Program-made: the position numbers and the translations under genes
Notes under the pieces: generated by a model
The model's database searches: none
What the model saw: only the letters and a program-made list of their open reading frames with translations
Told to the model about the DNA's origin: nothing
NCBI RefSeq assembly: GCF_016862175.1
Contig: NZ_BOML01000075.1
Coordinates: forward strand, 1-64,000
DNA length: 64,000 nucleotides
Source: Paractinoplanes durhamensis
GTDB lineage: Bacteria; Actinomycetota; Actinomycetes; Mycobacteriales; Micromonosporaceae
Direction: 5' to 3'
Part shown: positions 9,465 to 18,008 of the stretch, one piece after another
Position numbering within the stretch: the first letter of the stretch is position 1
Layout: each line of letters starts with the position of its first letter

Positions 9465-9754
9465 TGGCCGCCCTGATCATGGTCCGTCCCGGTCGCGACT
9501 GGCAGTCCTCCGGCGGCCTCTTCGACTGGACCCTGGAATACCTCATCCCGCGGCTGTCCGACGAGAAGACCGCCGAGTCGCTACGGACGGTCGTCGAGGA
9601 GAACCTGGGCAGCCTGTGGATCCCGGATCTGCCGTCCGAGGCCCAGATCGAGATATTTCAGCTGATCCGGGCCGAGTTGCTGCCCGCGGCCGAGGCGGAA
9701 CTGCCCCCGGCCGCGGTCGCCGAGCTACGCGAGTTGATCGCGCTTACCTACTGA
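9464..9754 (+). CDS. Small acidic protein, candidate immunity partner of the upstream toxin-like gene
   Basis: 96 residues, acidic and probably helical, with LSDEKTAESLRTVVEENLG and a C-terminal Ala/Glu-rich helix ending ELRELIALTY. The ATG overlaps the stop of the previous gene (TGATG), implying coupled, near-equimolar synthesis. No family was recognised. The pairing with a nuclease-like ORF and the small acidic character are typical of immunity proteins, but this is inference from arrangement only. It converges on the caspase-EAL gene with a 29-bp gap. Confidence 0.6.
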   Translation: MAALIMVRPGRDWQSSGGLFDWTLEYLIPRLSDEKTAESLRTVVEENLGSLWIPDLPSEAQIEIFQLIRAELLPAAEAELPPAAVAELRELIALTY

Positions 9755-9783
9755 GGGTTATCGAGCCACTGCTGGCCGGCGGG

Positions 9784-12009
9784 TCAGGCGCTGCGGCGCA
9801 GTGACGTCTCGCCGGGGTCTCGGTCCTGCCGGGTCAGGGCGGTGGGGCGGTCCTCGCCGTCGCCGCGGACCCGGGCCGCGATGTCCTTGCGGACCGCGGG
9901 GGCCAGGTGGTGCAGGTCGGGGGTGCCGCGCTCGCCGGTGATGTAGCCCTGGACGTGCCGGATGCCGCTGCGGTAGATCTGCCGGAGGCTCACCGGGGAC
10001 TTGTCGTCGACGCCCTCGACCACCACCGCGCGGGGCGTGTGCGTCTCGCCCCGATCGACCGCGTCGCGGGCGAACGCCACCACGAGTTCGAGCTCCTGGA
10101 TCGCCAGCTGGTGGTGCAGGATCGTGCGGTCGACCTTGATGTGGGTCAGCGGCAGCTCGGCGATCCGGGACAGCGACGCGTGCGCCACCCCGAAGTCGTC
10201 GAGGGCGAAGGCGACCCCGACGTCCCGCGCGATCTTGGCGAGGCGCTTGTTGAAATACGTATGCGGAGCCTCGCCCCACTGCTCGCCGGCCCACGGCTCG
10301 ATCGCGTCCTGCTCGGAGATCTCCAGGGTGACGGCGTGCGGGTGCAGATCGAGCTCGGTGACCAGGTCACGGAGGTTCTCGACGTACGAGTCGTCGAGCA
10401 GCGAGCGGACCGACACGTTCACCGAGACCGGCTTCGGGACGTCCGTACTCCAGGGGCTGTCGGCGTGCGCCAGCTTGTAGCTCATCAGCGCCTTGCTCAG
10501 GATGCTCCGGTCGCGTTCGACCACGAAGTGGTCGCCCCACGTGTGCGCGAGCTGCAGCATCGCGTACGGCGCGCTCTGGTCGGTCAGTGAGCGCCGGGCG
10601 AGTGCCTCGTAGCTGTGCACGCCGACCTGGGGCCAGGCCTCGCCGATCGTGACCACCGGCTGGAAGACCATCCGGAACGAGTCCAGCACCTCGCGGTAGA
10701 GGTGCAGGGCCCGCTCGAAGAGCTCGTCCGGGAGCCGGCCGAACGCCGTGCGCAGGGCGGACAGCACCCGAACCTCGGACTCGGCCGGCGAGGCGGCGAA
10801 GTCGGCGTCCCAGATGGTCTCCAGCACCTTCGCGCCGGCCTGGCCGAGCTCCACCAGCCACTCGGGCGGATCGACGACGGCCAGCCACCCGCCGCTGGCG
10901 GCTTGCCCGAGCGGCGCGCACCACAGCCGCCGCAGGCCGTCGCTCGCCACATAGCCGAACCCGCGGCGGCCCAGCGGCGCGCGCAGATCACCGTCGGCGG
11001 CGCGCAGCAGATTGCGGAGCGTCGGGTCGTGGTCGAAACCGGTGGTGGCGTCGATCGCGACGTATCCGTCGGTGCCGCGACCGAGGTAGGCGACCGCCGC
11101 GGCACCGAGCGCCGCCTTCACGTACTCGACCCGCTCGGCGTGGCCGGCCGCGGACCGGGCCAGCCGGCTGACCAGCCGGGTCAGGTCGGGCAGGTGCCGG
11201 TCGAGCGGGTTGGCCAGCAGGTCGACCGTGACCTGGGCGGGCGGCGACTCCGGTCGGTCGGCCTGCGCGGAACTGGCGTTCGGCCGGGTCAGCTCGATCG
11301 TCTCGCGGGCTCGCAGCAGGACGCTCTGGCGCCGGTCGAGGCCCTGGTCGTAGACGTAGGCGCTCAGCGAGTCGAAGGTCACCGCGCCGCGGGCGTCGGC
11401 GGCCGCGCCGCGCAGGCCCTCGAGAACGTGGTGGGTGAAGACACCGTGCTGCAGCTCCGGGTCCTCGCGGGCGTAGCCGCGGGCCGCGCAGGCGGCCAGC
11501 ATCGCGTGCCGGTGGTCGTCGCGGCCGCCGATGCGGATCAGGTCAGCGCCCTGGAAGGTCGCGCTGCTGCCGGACCAGGAGCAGTCCAGCATCACCACCG
11601 ACATCCCCCGGAAGTGGTGCAGAACGTCCTGGGTCAGGAACGACATCCGCAGGCCCTCGTCCGGGCGACGGGACAGGATGGACTCGTCGAAGTCCGGCGT
11701 CACCAGGTAGAGATCCGTGCCATAACTCCAGGACGGCTCCAGAGTGTGACCGGCGAAATACACCACGAGTACGTCGGACTCGTCGGACGCCAGCGCGATG
11801 TCCCGGAGTCGCTCCTTGATCCGGTCGGCGCGTGCCTCCGGGCCGACGAAGATCGTGATGTCGCTCGGGCTGAAGTTGCCGCTGCGTGAATCGCACAGAA
11901 CGTCGGCGAGCGCGAGCGCGTCCTGCTGAGCGTACTGAATCGGTTGCAGAGCGGAGTCGACACCCGCGCCATTCACTCCGATGATCACGGCGCGGTGTCG
12001 GTTAGCCAC
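9784..12009 (-). CDS. Caspase-like (C14) protease domain fused to an EAL cyclic-di-GMP phosphodiesterase domain
   Basis: 741 residues from a GTG start at 12009. Residues about 1-235 form a caspase-family domain. It opens with RAVIIGVNGAG, has the catalytic His at 88 in VVYFAGHTLEP and the catalytic Cys at 143 in VVMLDCSWSGS. Residues about 288-400 look like a divergent GAF sensor. Residues about 440-705 are an EAL domain with the catalytic set apparently intact: E468 (YEAL), N531 (VNVS), E563 (LEIS), D604-D605 (DDFG), K625 (IKVD), E665 and Q687 (VQGY). No signal peptide or membrane segment, so cytosolic. The protein would couple cyclic-di-GMP binding or hydrolysis to proteolysis. Substrate and trigger are unknown. 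It diverges from the gene at 12183 across 173 bp and converges on the toxin-like pair. Confidence 0.88.
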   Translation of the reverse strand: MANRHRAVIIGVNGAGVDSALQPIQYAQQDALALADVLCDSRSGNFSPSDITIFVGPEARADRIKERLRDIALASDESDVLVVYFAGHTLEPSWSYGTDLYLVTPDFDESILSRRPDEGLRMSFLTQDVLHHFRGMSVVMLDCSWSGSSATFQGADLIRIGGRDDHRHAMLAACAARGYAREDPELQHGVFTHHVLEGLRGAAADARGAVTFDSLSAYVYDQGLDRRQSVLLRARETIELTRPNASSAQADRPESPPAQVTVDLLANPLDRHLPDLTRLVSRLARSAAGHAERVEYVKAALGAAAVAYLGRGTDGYVAIDATTGFDHDPTLRNLLRAADGDLRAPLGRRGFGYVASDGLRRLWCAPLGQAASGGWLAVVDPPEWLVELGQAGAKVLETIWDADFAASPAESEVRVLSALRTAFGRLPDELFERALHLYREVLDSFRMVFQPVVTIGEAWPQVGVHSYEALARRSLTDQSAPYAMLQLAHTWGDHFVVERDRSILSKALMSYKLAHADSPWSTDVPKPVSVNVSVRSLLDDSYVENLRDLVTELDLHPHAVTLEISEQDAIEPWAGEQWGEAPHTYFNKRLAKIARDVGVAFALDDFGVAHASLSRIAELPLTHIKVDRTILHHQLAIQELELVVAFARDAVDRGETHTPRAVVVEGVDDKSPVSLRQIYRSGIRHVQGYITGERGTPDLHHLAPAVRKDIAARVRGDGEDRPTALTRQDRDPGETSLRRSA

Positions 12010-12182
12010 CAGAGCCCCCGGAGTTAAGCGCTGTGTAGTCGAGCGCTGGCGAAGCCTGCGCCCAGTGATACTAGGCCCTTACCCGGCCCGATCAAGTCGA
12101 TCTATTTTGGACCATGCCGTCTTGCGGCTTCTGTCCACAAAAACCGCCCGGGCGGGTGGCTCGGGGATGCTACATAAGGCTG

Positions 12183-13136
12183 ATGCGAGCGGTCGTGTAC
12201 GACAGGTATGGACCACCCTCGGTGCTCCGCATCGCCGACCTGCCCACCCCGACCCCCGTGGCCGGGCAGGTGCTCGTCCGGGTCGCCGCCACCTCGATCA
12301 ACCTGAGCGACTGGGAGACCCTGGTCGGCACCCCGCTGTATTCGCGGATCGGCGGCCTGCGCCGGCCGGCCCGCCGCACACTCGGCTCGGACATCGCCGG
12401 CCACGTCGAAGCGGTCGGGCCGGCCGTCACCCGGTTTCGGCCCGGCGACCAGGTCTACGGCGACAACCTGCAGTTCAAGGGCGGCTTCGCGGAGTACGCG
12501 ATCGCGCCGGAAACGGTGCTGGCGGTCAAGCCGGCCGCGCTCACCTTCACCCAGGCGTCGACGATCCCGCAAGCCGGCGCGATCGCCCGGCAGGGCATCG
12601 CCGGGATCGAGGCCGGGCAGCGGCTCCTGATCAACGGAGCGGGCGGTGGTTCCGGCGCGTTCGCGATCCAGCTGGCCAAGCGGGCCGGCGCGCACGTGAC
12701 CGGCGTCGACAACGCCGGCAAGCTCGACTTCATGCGCGCGCTCGGCGCCGACCAGGTGATCGACTACCGCCGGGCCGACTTCACCCGCCAAGGCCCGTAC
12801 GACCTGGTCCTCGACCTGGTCGCGCACCGGTCGGTGTTCGCCTACCGCCGCGCGCTGGCGCCGGGCGGCCGCTACCGCTGCGTCGGCGGCTCGGTGTCGA
12901 CGCTGCTCCGGGTGCTGACCGTCGGTGCCCTGGCCGGCCTCGTCACCGGCCGCCGCCTGGGCGTGCTGGCGGTGCGTGAGGGCCCGGCCCACTTCGAGCC
13001 GATCGCCGCCCTCTGCGCCTCCGGCGACCTCGACATCCACATCGACCGCACGTTCACCCTCGATGAGGTCCCGGCGGCCCTGACCCACGTCGGCGAGGGC
13101 CGCGCGCTGGGCAAGGTCGTCGTCGAAGTGCCTTAG
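12183..13136 (+). CDS. NAD(P)H-dependent quinone-oxidoreductase-like MDR protein
   Basis: 317 residues when started at ATG 12183 (MRAVVYDRYG), which is the normal N-terminus of zinc-independent quinone reductase-like MDR enzymes. An upstream in-frame ATG at 12114 would add non-conserved sequence. The substrate domain has LGSDIAGHVEAVG. The nucleotide-binding segment is LLINGAGGGSGAFAIQLAKRAGAHVTGV. Zinc-ligand cysteines are absent, as expected for this branch. It probably reduces quinones or enones with NADPH. Its stop overlaps that of the convergent glycosyltransferase by 4 bp. Confidence 0.85.
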   Translation: MRAVVYDRYGPPSVLRIADLPTPTPVAGQVLVRVAATSINLSDWETLVGTPLYSRIGGLRRPARRTLGSDIAGHVEAVGPAVTRFRPGDQVYGDNLQFKGGFAEYAIAPETVLAVKPAALTFTQASTIPQAGAIARQGIAGIEAGQRLLINGAGGGSGAFAIQLAKRAGAHVTGVDNAGKLDFMRALGADQVIDYRRADFTRQGPYDLVLDLVAHRSVFAYRRALAPGGRYRCVGGSVSTLLRVLTVGALAGLVTGRRLGVLAVREGPAHFEPIAALCASGDLDIHIDRTFTLDEVPAALTHVGEGRALGKVVVEVP

Positions 13137-14656
13137 CGGGTGGTCCTCGGCTCGGGCCTGCGCTCCAGCAGGGTGATCGTGAGCAGCGTGTACTGCCAGC
13201 GACGGACCTGCTTGTAGTGGTCGGTCAGAAGCTTGCGTTTCGCCGGGGCCATGTCGGCGAACGGGTCGGTGGTGTAGTCGACCCGGATCACCCAGATCCG
13301 CGCGGGAGTGCCCAGGCAGGCCGCGGCCGGGCACTCGGTGGCCAGGAAGTGGCCGTCGGTGCGCTGGGGCTCGGTGCGCAGCACGTCCGGCGGGCGCGGT
13401 GACGGCAGGTAGCGCTCGTAGATGTCGCGGGCCGCCCACGGGATGCTCGGGTGGGTGTCGGCGAAGATCGCGACGTCGCCGGGGCGGTAGAGCGGCGTGA
13501 TCACCGCGGCGATCATCTTCGAGTCCTCGGAGTGGCCGGCCGGACCGCGGGCGCTCAGTTGGTAGGGCCAGCCGACCAGGGCGAGCAGCAGCACGACCAC
13601 GGTGGTGGAGCGGGGGCCGAAGCGCATCGCGGCCGCGGCGGCCAGGGCGGCCAGGGCGGGCAGGGCGATCAGGACGTAGCGGGCGTTCCAGATCGGCTCG
13701 ACCAGGCCGGCCGCGAACAGCAGGAGGATCGGGGCGAAACCGGCGGCGGCCAGGCTGGCGGCGTCGGTCGAGGCGCGTACGCCGAGGACGGCCAGGCCGA
13801 GCACGATGCCGGCGACCGCACCGGACATGAAGATCCGCTCGGGGATCAGCTGCGCCAGGTCGACGGTGAGGACCTTGATCCAGGAGAGCTGGCCGCGCTG
13901 CCGGGTGCCGAGCGCGGTGAGCACCAGCGCCGGCAGGCCGCCGAGCACGGCCGCCGGGACCCAGTAGGCCACCGCCCGCCAGGAGCGGCGGCACGCCACC
14001 GCGATGAGGTGGGCGACCAGCATCAGCATGGTGCTCAGCGGATGGCTGAGGCCGGCCAGCACCAGGGCACCGGCGTAGGCGGCGGCGCGCAGCACCGTCG
14101 GCCGTTCCAGCAGCCGGATCAGCAGCAGCACGGCGAGGGCGGCCGCGAACATGGCGAACGAGTAGGAGCGGGCCTCCTGGCCGTAGCGGGAGGTCACCGG
14201 CAGCAGCGCGAAGATCAGGCCGGCGAACAGGCCGGCGAACGGCCCGCCCAGGCGGCGGCCCAGGGCCGTGGTGAGCACGGTGGTGCCGATCATCGCGAGC
14301 ACGGCGGGGAGGCGCAGGGCCACCGTCGAGGTGCCGGCGATCGAGGCGTACGCCTTCATGGCCGCGTAATACGGTGCCAGCACGATGTCGACGTTGCCGG
14401 TCAGCTCGCGCAGCTGTCCCCAGCTGAGCCGGACGGCACCCCAGGTGGCCAGCTCGTCGGCCCAGAGGGCGGGGACGGTCAGCCGCCACGCGCCGAGCGC
14501 CGCGGCGACCACGGCGGGCAGCGCCCAGAAGAGCCAGGCAAGGCGGCCGGACGGGGTTTCCCGGGTCGTGGCCGGTGCCTCGGGCTCCCGGGTGACGATC
14601 GCAGTCGGAGCTTCCGACCAGGCGATCATGCTGGTCTCCCGAGGCCGAGTATCCAT
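13133..14656 (-). CDS. GT39/PMT-like membrane glycosyltransferase
   Basis: 507 residues with about ten or more hydrophobic helices. The first luminal loop carries LWADELATW, the Asp-Glu motif of GT39 and ArnT-like polyprenyl-phosphate-sugar transferases. AVAGIVLGLAVLGV and WNARYVLIALPALAALAAAAAM are among the later helices. A hydrophilic C-terminal domain of about 130 residues follows the last helix. It probably transfers mannose or a related sugar from a lipid carrier to an acceptor on the outer face of the membrane; the acceptor is unknown. The start could be the listed ATG or an internal Met about ten residues later. Confidence 0.8.
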   Translation of the reverse strand: MDTRPRETSMIAWSEAPTAIVTREPEAPATTRETPSGRLAWLFWALPAVVAAALGAWRLTVPALWADELATWGAVRLSWGQLRELTGNVDIVLAPYYAAMKAYASIAGTSTVALRLPAVLAMIGTTVLTTALGRRLGGPFAGLFAGLIFALLPVTSRYGQEARSYSFAMFAAALAVLLLIRLLERPTVLRAAAYAGALVLAGLSHPLSTMLMLVAHLIAVACRRSWRAVAYWVPAAVLGGLPALVLTALGTRQRGQLSWIKVLTVDLAQLIPERIFMSGAVAGIVLGLAVLGVRASTDAASLAAAGFAPILLLFAAGLVEPIWNARYVLIALPALAALAAAAAMRFGPRSTTVVVLLLALVGWPYQLSARGPAGHSEDSKMIAAVITPLYRPGDVAIFADTHPSIPWAARDIYERYLPSPRPPDVLRTEPQRTDGHFLATECPAAACLGTPARIWVIRVDYTTDPFADMAPAKRKLLTDHYKQVRRWQYTLLTITLLERRPEPRTTR

Positions 14657-14713
14657 GGCGGTCAGATAGTAGTCCGTCGTTGGGACCAGCGACGAATCAA
14701 CTCGACAGGCCGG

Positions 14714-15604
14714 TCAGCCGAAGAACTCCTGGATCTGGGTGAGTGTCAGGTAGCCCTGCGGTTCGAGCTCGGCCGGGAGCGCGGGCAGCGGCTTGGTGGT
14801 GACCGAGACCTCGGGCGGATCGGCCGGCAGGTTCGGCACGTGCGGGGTCGGTGGCAGCCCGGGCAGCGCCATGGCCTGCCGGATCACCTCGAACATCGAG
14901 CGCACCTCGGTGGCCGCCCGGGCCGGCAGGTCGGCGTCGGTCGAGGGCAGGGCGCAGGTGAAGTTGGCCCGCAACCGGTCGTTGCACTTGCGGATGTCGG
15001 CGCTCGGGCGCAGGTGGTCGAGCTTTCCCTCGGCGACTATGCCCAACTCGCACGCGGCCAGGCCGGACTGCCGCCACCAGGACCGCCAGGACGGGTCGGC
15101 GTCCAGGGTGAGCGCCACGTGCCGCAACGCGATCATGTAGTCCTGCGGCGCGTGCGCCTCGCCGGTGGTGGTGCCCATGTGCGGGTGCAGCCAGGAGGTG
15201 TCCCAGGCGGCGGCGTTGGCGCCGGTGCGGGTGCTGACCTCGGTCCGGTGCTCCCAGTCGGAGCGGGTGGCGGTGCGGTAGGCGCGCTCGGCGACCGGGA
15301 GGAGTTGGTCGCCGGGGGCGGCGGCGTAGGAGGCGAGCTCGGCGGGCACGGTCAGCACCTTCCGGTACGCGCGGTTTCCGGCGGCGACGGCCGCGCAGCG
15401 TACGCCCAGGAACGACGTGCCGGAGGTGGCCACCGCGCGATAGTGCGCAGGGGTGTCCAGCGCGTGCAGCGCGCGGGCCAGATGGTCGGCGAAGTCCCGG
15501 ATGTCCGCGGCGCCGTGGTCGGAGAGCTCGTCGGCCAGGCGGTCGAAGTTGGCCGGGTCGGGGCCGATCCGGTCGACCAGTTCCCAGAAGGTCTGCTCGT
15601 CCAT
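14714..15604 (-). CDS. DUF4240 domain protein
   Basis: 296 residues. The N-terminus MDEQTFWELVDRIG and the following acidic helical segment ADHLARALHALD match the DUF4240 type, predicted cytosolic proteins of unknown function. The middle part contains several Trp-rich stretches, such as WRSWWRQSGLAACELG. The C-terminus is proline-rich and ends at LTQIQEFFG. It is divergent from the MarR gene across 132 bp that includes a perfect palindrome. No catalytic motif is evident. Confidence 0.65.
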   Translation of the reverse strand: MDEQTFWELVDRIGPDPANFDRLADELSDHGAADIRDFADHLARALHALDTPAHYRAVATSGTSFLGVRCAAVAAGNRAYRKVLTVPAELASYAAAPGDQLLPVAERAYRTATRSDWEHRTEVSTRTGANAAAWDTSWLHPHMGTTTGEAHAPQDYMIALRHVALTLDADPSWRSWWRQSGLAACELGIVAEGKLDHLRPSADIRKCNDRLRANFTCALPSTDADLPARAATEVRSMFEVIRQAMALPGLPPTPHVPNLPADPPEVSVTTKPLPALPAELEPQGYLTLTQIQEFFG

Positions 15605-15665
15605 GACGGCATGCTGTCATCACGGGCACACCGGGATGGGTAGGACATACCGGCTCGTCCGGGCG

Positions 15666-15681
15666 ATTACCCATGGGTAAT
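15666..15681. promoter_or_regulatory. Perfect 16-bp palindrome in the DUF4240/MarR divergent promoter region
   Basis: ATTACCCATGGGTAAT is a perfect palindrome 55 bp upstream of the MarR GTG and 62 bp upstream of the DUF4240 start. Its size and position fit an autoregulatory operator for the adjacent MarR protein, which could then also control DUF4240. Symmetry is observed; binding is inferred. Confidence 0.55.
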
Positions 15682-15736
15682 GAGCCCTACGTCACCCCGG
15701 CGCGGGACTTCCATAAGTTGGTGATATAAAAATTGA

Positions 15737-16189
15737 GTGCGGCATACAGATAATCTCTCAGCCCAGGACGTGGCCATCGCCGGCGGCTTCGAGCGCTTCT
15801 ACGAGGTGCTTCGCCGGCTCACCCCGCGTTCCGAGCTGAGCCTGACCGCCGCCTCGACCCTGCGCCGCCTCGAGCGCTCGGGCCCGCACCGGCTCTGTGA
15901 GCTGCACGCGCCCGAAGGGGTGAGCCAGCCCGCGATGACGCAGCTGATCACCCGGCTCGAGAAGGAGGGCCTGGCCGCCCGCGGCAGCGACCCGGACGAC
16001 GGGCGGGCCGTGGTCGTCACCATCACCGACGCCGGCCGGGACGCCGTGGCCCGCCGGCGCGAGGGCCGCACCCGGGCGCTGTCCGCGCTGCTGGAGCAGC
16101 TGCCCGCCGAGGATCACGCCGCCATCGTGGCGGCGCTGCCCGCCCTGGAGCGGCTCGGCGACCTGATGGTCGAGCAGCCACCAGCCTGA
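15737..16189 (+). CDS. MarR-family regulator
   Basis: 150 residues from GTG 15737. The winged-helix core is LCELHAPEGVSQPAMTQLI followed by RLEKEGLAARGSDPDDGRAVVVTITDAG, the classic MarR recognition helix and wing. It is 37 bp upstream of a DHA2-type drug exporter on the same strand, a common repressor/efflux pairing in which a toxic ligand relieves repression. An AT-rich TATAAA at about 15724 lies close to the start codon, so the transcript may be nearly leaderless. Confidence 0.9.
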   Translation: MRHTDNLSAQDVAIAGGFERFYEVLRRLTPRSELSLTAASTLRRLERSGPHRLCELHAPEGVSQPAMTQLITRLEKEGLAARGSDPDDGRAVVVTITDAGRDAVARRREGRTRALSALLEQLPAEDHAAIVAALPALERLGDLMVEQPPA

Positions 16190-16226
16190 TCCTGCCCACA
16201 CAAAAGAAGAGCTAGGGGGTATTAGC

Positions 16227-18008
16227 GTGATCACAGTCGATCACCCTCGGTACAAGTGGGTCGCGCTGTCGAACACCACGCTCGGCAACCTGCTCGCCAC
16301 GATCAACTCGTCGATCGTGCTGATCTCGCTCCCGGCGATCTTCAAGGGCATCCACGTCAACCCGCTCGACGCCGGCAACGTCAGCTACCTGCTCTGGATG
16401 CTGATGGGCTACATGCTGGTCACCGCGGTGCTGGTGGTGACGCTGGGCCGGCTCGGCGACATGTACGGCCGGGTCAAGATCTACAACGCCGGCTTCGCCA
16501 TCTTCACGATCACCAGCATCATCCTGTCGCTCGACCCGTTCGACGGGGGTGGCGGCGCGCTCTGGCTGATCGGCTGGCGGGTGCTGCAGGCGGTCGGTGG
16601 CGCGATGCTGATGGCCAACTCGGCCGCGATCATCACCGACGCCTTCTCCGCCGAGCAGCGCGGCATGGCGCTCGGCGTGAACATCGTCTCGGCGCTGGCC
16701 GGCTCGTTCATCGGCCTGGTGCTCGGCGGGGTGCTCGCCGAGTGGGACTGGCGCTCGATCTTCTGGGTCAACATCCCGCTCGGCATCCTCGGCACCGTGT
16801 GGGCATACCGCTCGCTGCACGACACCGGCGTCCGCCGGCCCGCGAAGATCGACTGGTGGGGCAACGCGACCTTCGCGATCGGCCTCACGGCCGTGCTTGC
16901 CGCCATTACGTACGGGATCCAGCCGTACGGTGGCCACACGATGGGCTGGACCAACCCGTGGGTGCTGTTCGGCCTGATCGGCGGCGCGGCGGTGCTTGTC
17001 GCGTTCGGCGTGATCGAGACCCGGGTGGCCGAGCCGATGTTCCCGCTCGGGCTGTTCAAGAACATCGGCTTCACCAGCGGCAACGCGGCGAACCTGCTGG
17101 CCAGCGTGGCTCGTGGTGGGCTGCAGTTCATGCTGATCATCTGGCTGCAGGGCATCTGGCTGCCGCTTCATGGGTACGACTACGAGCAGACCCCGCTGTG
17201 GGCCGGCATCTACCTCGTCCCGATGACGATCGGCTTCCTGGCGGCCGGACCGCTCGCCGGTTACCTCTCCGACAAGTTCGGTCCGCGGTTGTTCGCGTCC
17301 GGCGGCCTGCTGGTGATGGCGGTGTCCTTCGTCGGCCTGCTGCTGTTGCCGGGCGACTTCAACTACGCCGTCTTCGCCACCCTGATCTTCATCAACGGCC
17401 TGGGCGGCGGCCTGTTCGCGGCGCCGAACACGTCGCTGATCATGTCGAGCGTCCCGGCCAACATGCGCGGCGCCGCCTCCGGCATGCGGGCCACCTTCCA
17501 GAACGCCGGTCAGGTGCTCTCCATCGGCGTCTTCTTCTCGCTGATGGTGGCCGGCCTGGCCGACTCGCTGCCGGGCACGCTCAGCTCCGGCCTGATCGGG
17601 CAGGGCGTCCCGGCCGGCACCGCCGACACCATCGCCCAGCTGCCGCCGGTGGGCACCCTGTTCGCGGCGTTCCTCGGCTTCAACCCGATCGGTGAGCTGC
17701 TCGGCCCGGCGGTGCTCGGCGCGCTGCCGGCCGCGAACGCGGCCAACCTGACCGGCCTGCAGTTCTTCCCGCGGCTGATCGCCGAGCCGTTCCACGATGG
17801 CCTGGTGATCGTCTTCTGGATGGCCATCGCGATGGCCGTGGTCGGCTCGCTGTTGTCACTGCTGCGCAGCAGGAAGGTGCCGGCGGCGGCCACCGAGAAG
17901 GTCGACTTCGTGGCGCACGAGGCCGAGATCAAGTCCGAACTGTCCGACGCCCAGGCGCTGGCCCCGGCGACCGCCGTCGCCGAACCGTTGGACGGCGCTA
18001 AGCAGTAA
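16227..18008 (+). CDS. MFS drug exporter of the DHA2 (14-helix) family
   Basis: 593 residues, GTG start, about fourteen predicted helices. Motif A is present as LGRLGDMYGRVKIYN, and the motif C region is GSFIGLVLGGVLAEWDWRSIFWVNIPLG, diagnostic of DHA2 proton-coupled multidrug exporters. The length above 550 and the charged C-terminal tail of about 40 residues fit the family. It is cotranscribed with the upstream MarR gene. Its 3' end overlaps the convergent TetR gene by 11 bp. Likely role: export of antibiotics or other hydrophobic toxicants; substrate unknown. Confidence 0.88.
   Translation: MITVDHPRYKWVALSNTTLGNLLATINSSIVLISLPAIFKGIHVNPLDAGNVSYLLWMLMGYMLVTAVLVVTLGRLGDMYGRVKIYNAGFAIFTITSIILSLDPFDGGGGALWLIGWRVLQAVGGAMLMANSAAIITDAFSAEQRGMALGVNIVSALAGSFIGLVLGGVLAEWDWRSIFWVNIPLGILGTVWAYRSLHDTGVRRPAKIDWWGNATFAIGLTAVLAAITYGIQPYGGHTMGWTNPWVLFGLIGGAAVLVAFGVIETRVAEPMFPLGLFKNIGFTSGNAANLLASVARGGLQFMLIIWLQGIWLPLHGYDYEQTPLWAGIYLVPMTIGFLAAGPLAGYLSDKFGPRLFASGGLLVMAVSFVGLLLLPGDFNYAVFATLIFINGLGGGLFAAPNTSLIMSSVPANMRGAASGMRATFQNAGQVLSIGVFFSLMVAGLADSLPGTLSSGLIGQGVPAGTADTIAQLPPVGTLFAAFLGFNPIGELLGPAVLGALPAANAANLTGLQFFPRLIAEPFHDGLVIVFWMAIAMAVVGSLLSLLRSRKVPAAATEKVDFVAHEAEIKSELSDAQALAPATAVAEPLDGAKQ

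Noticed and set aside
12102..14489. Minus-strand 795-codon open frame beside the GT39 gene
   Set aside because: Shifted frame of the real glycosyltransferase continuing antisense to the MDR gene; no coherent domain.
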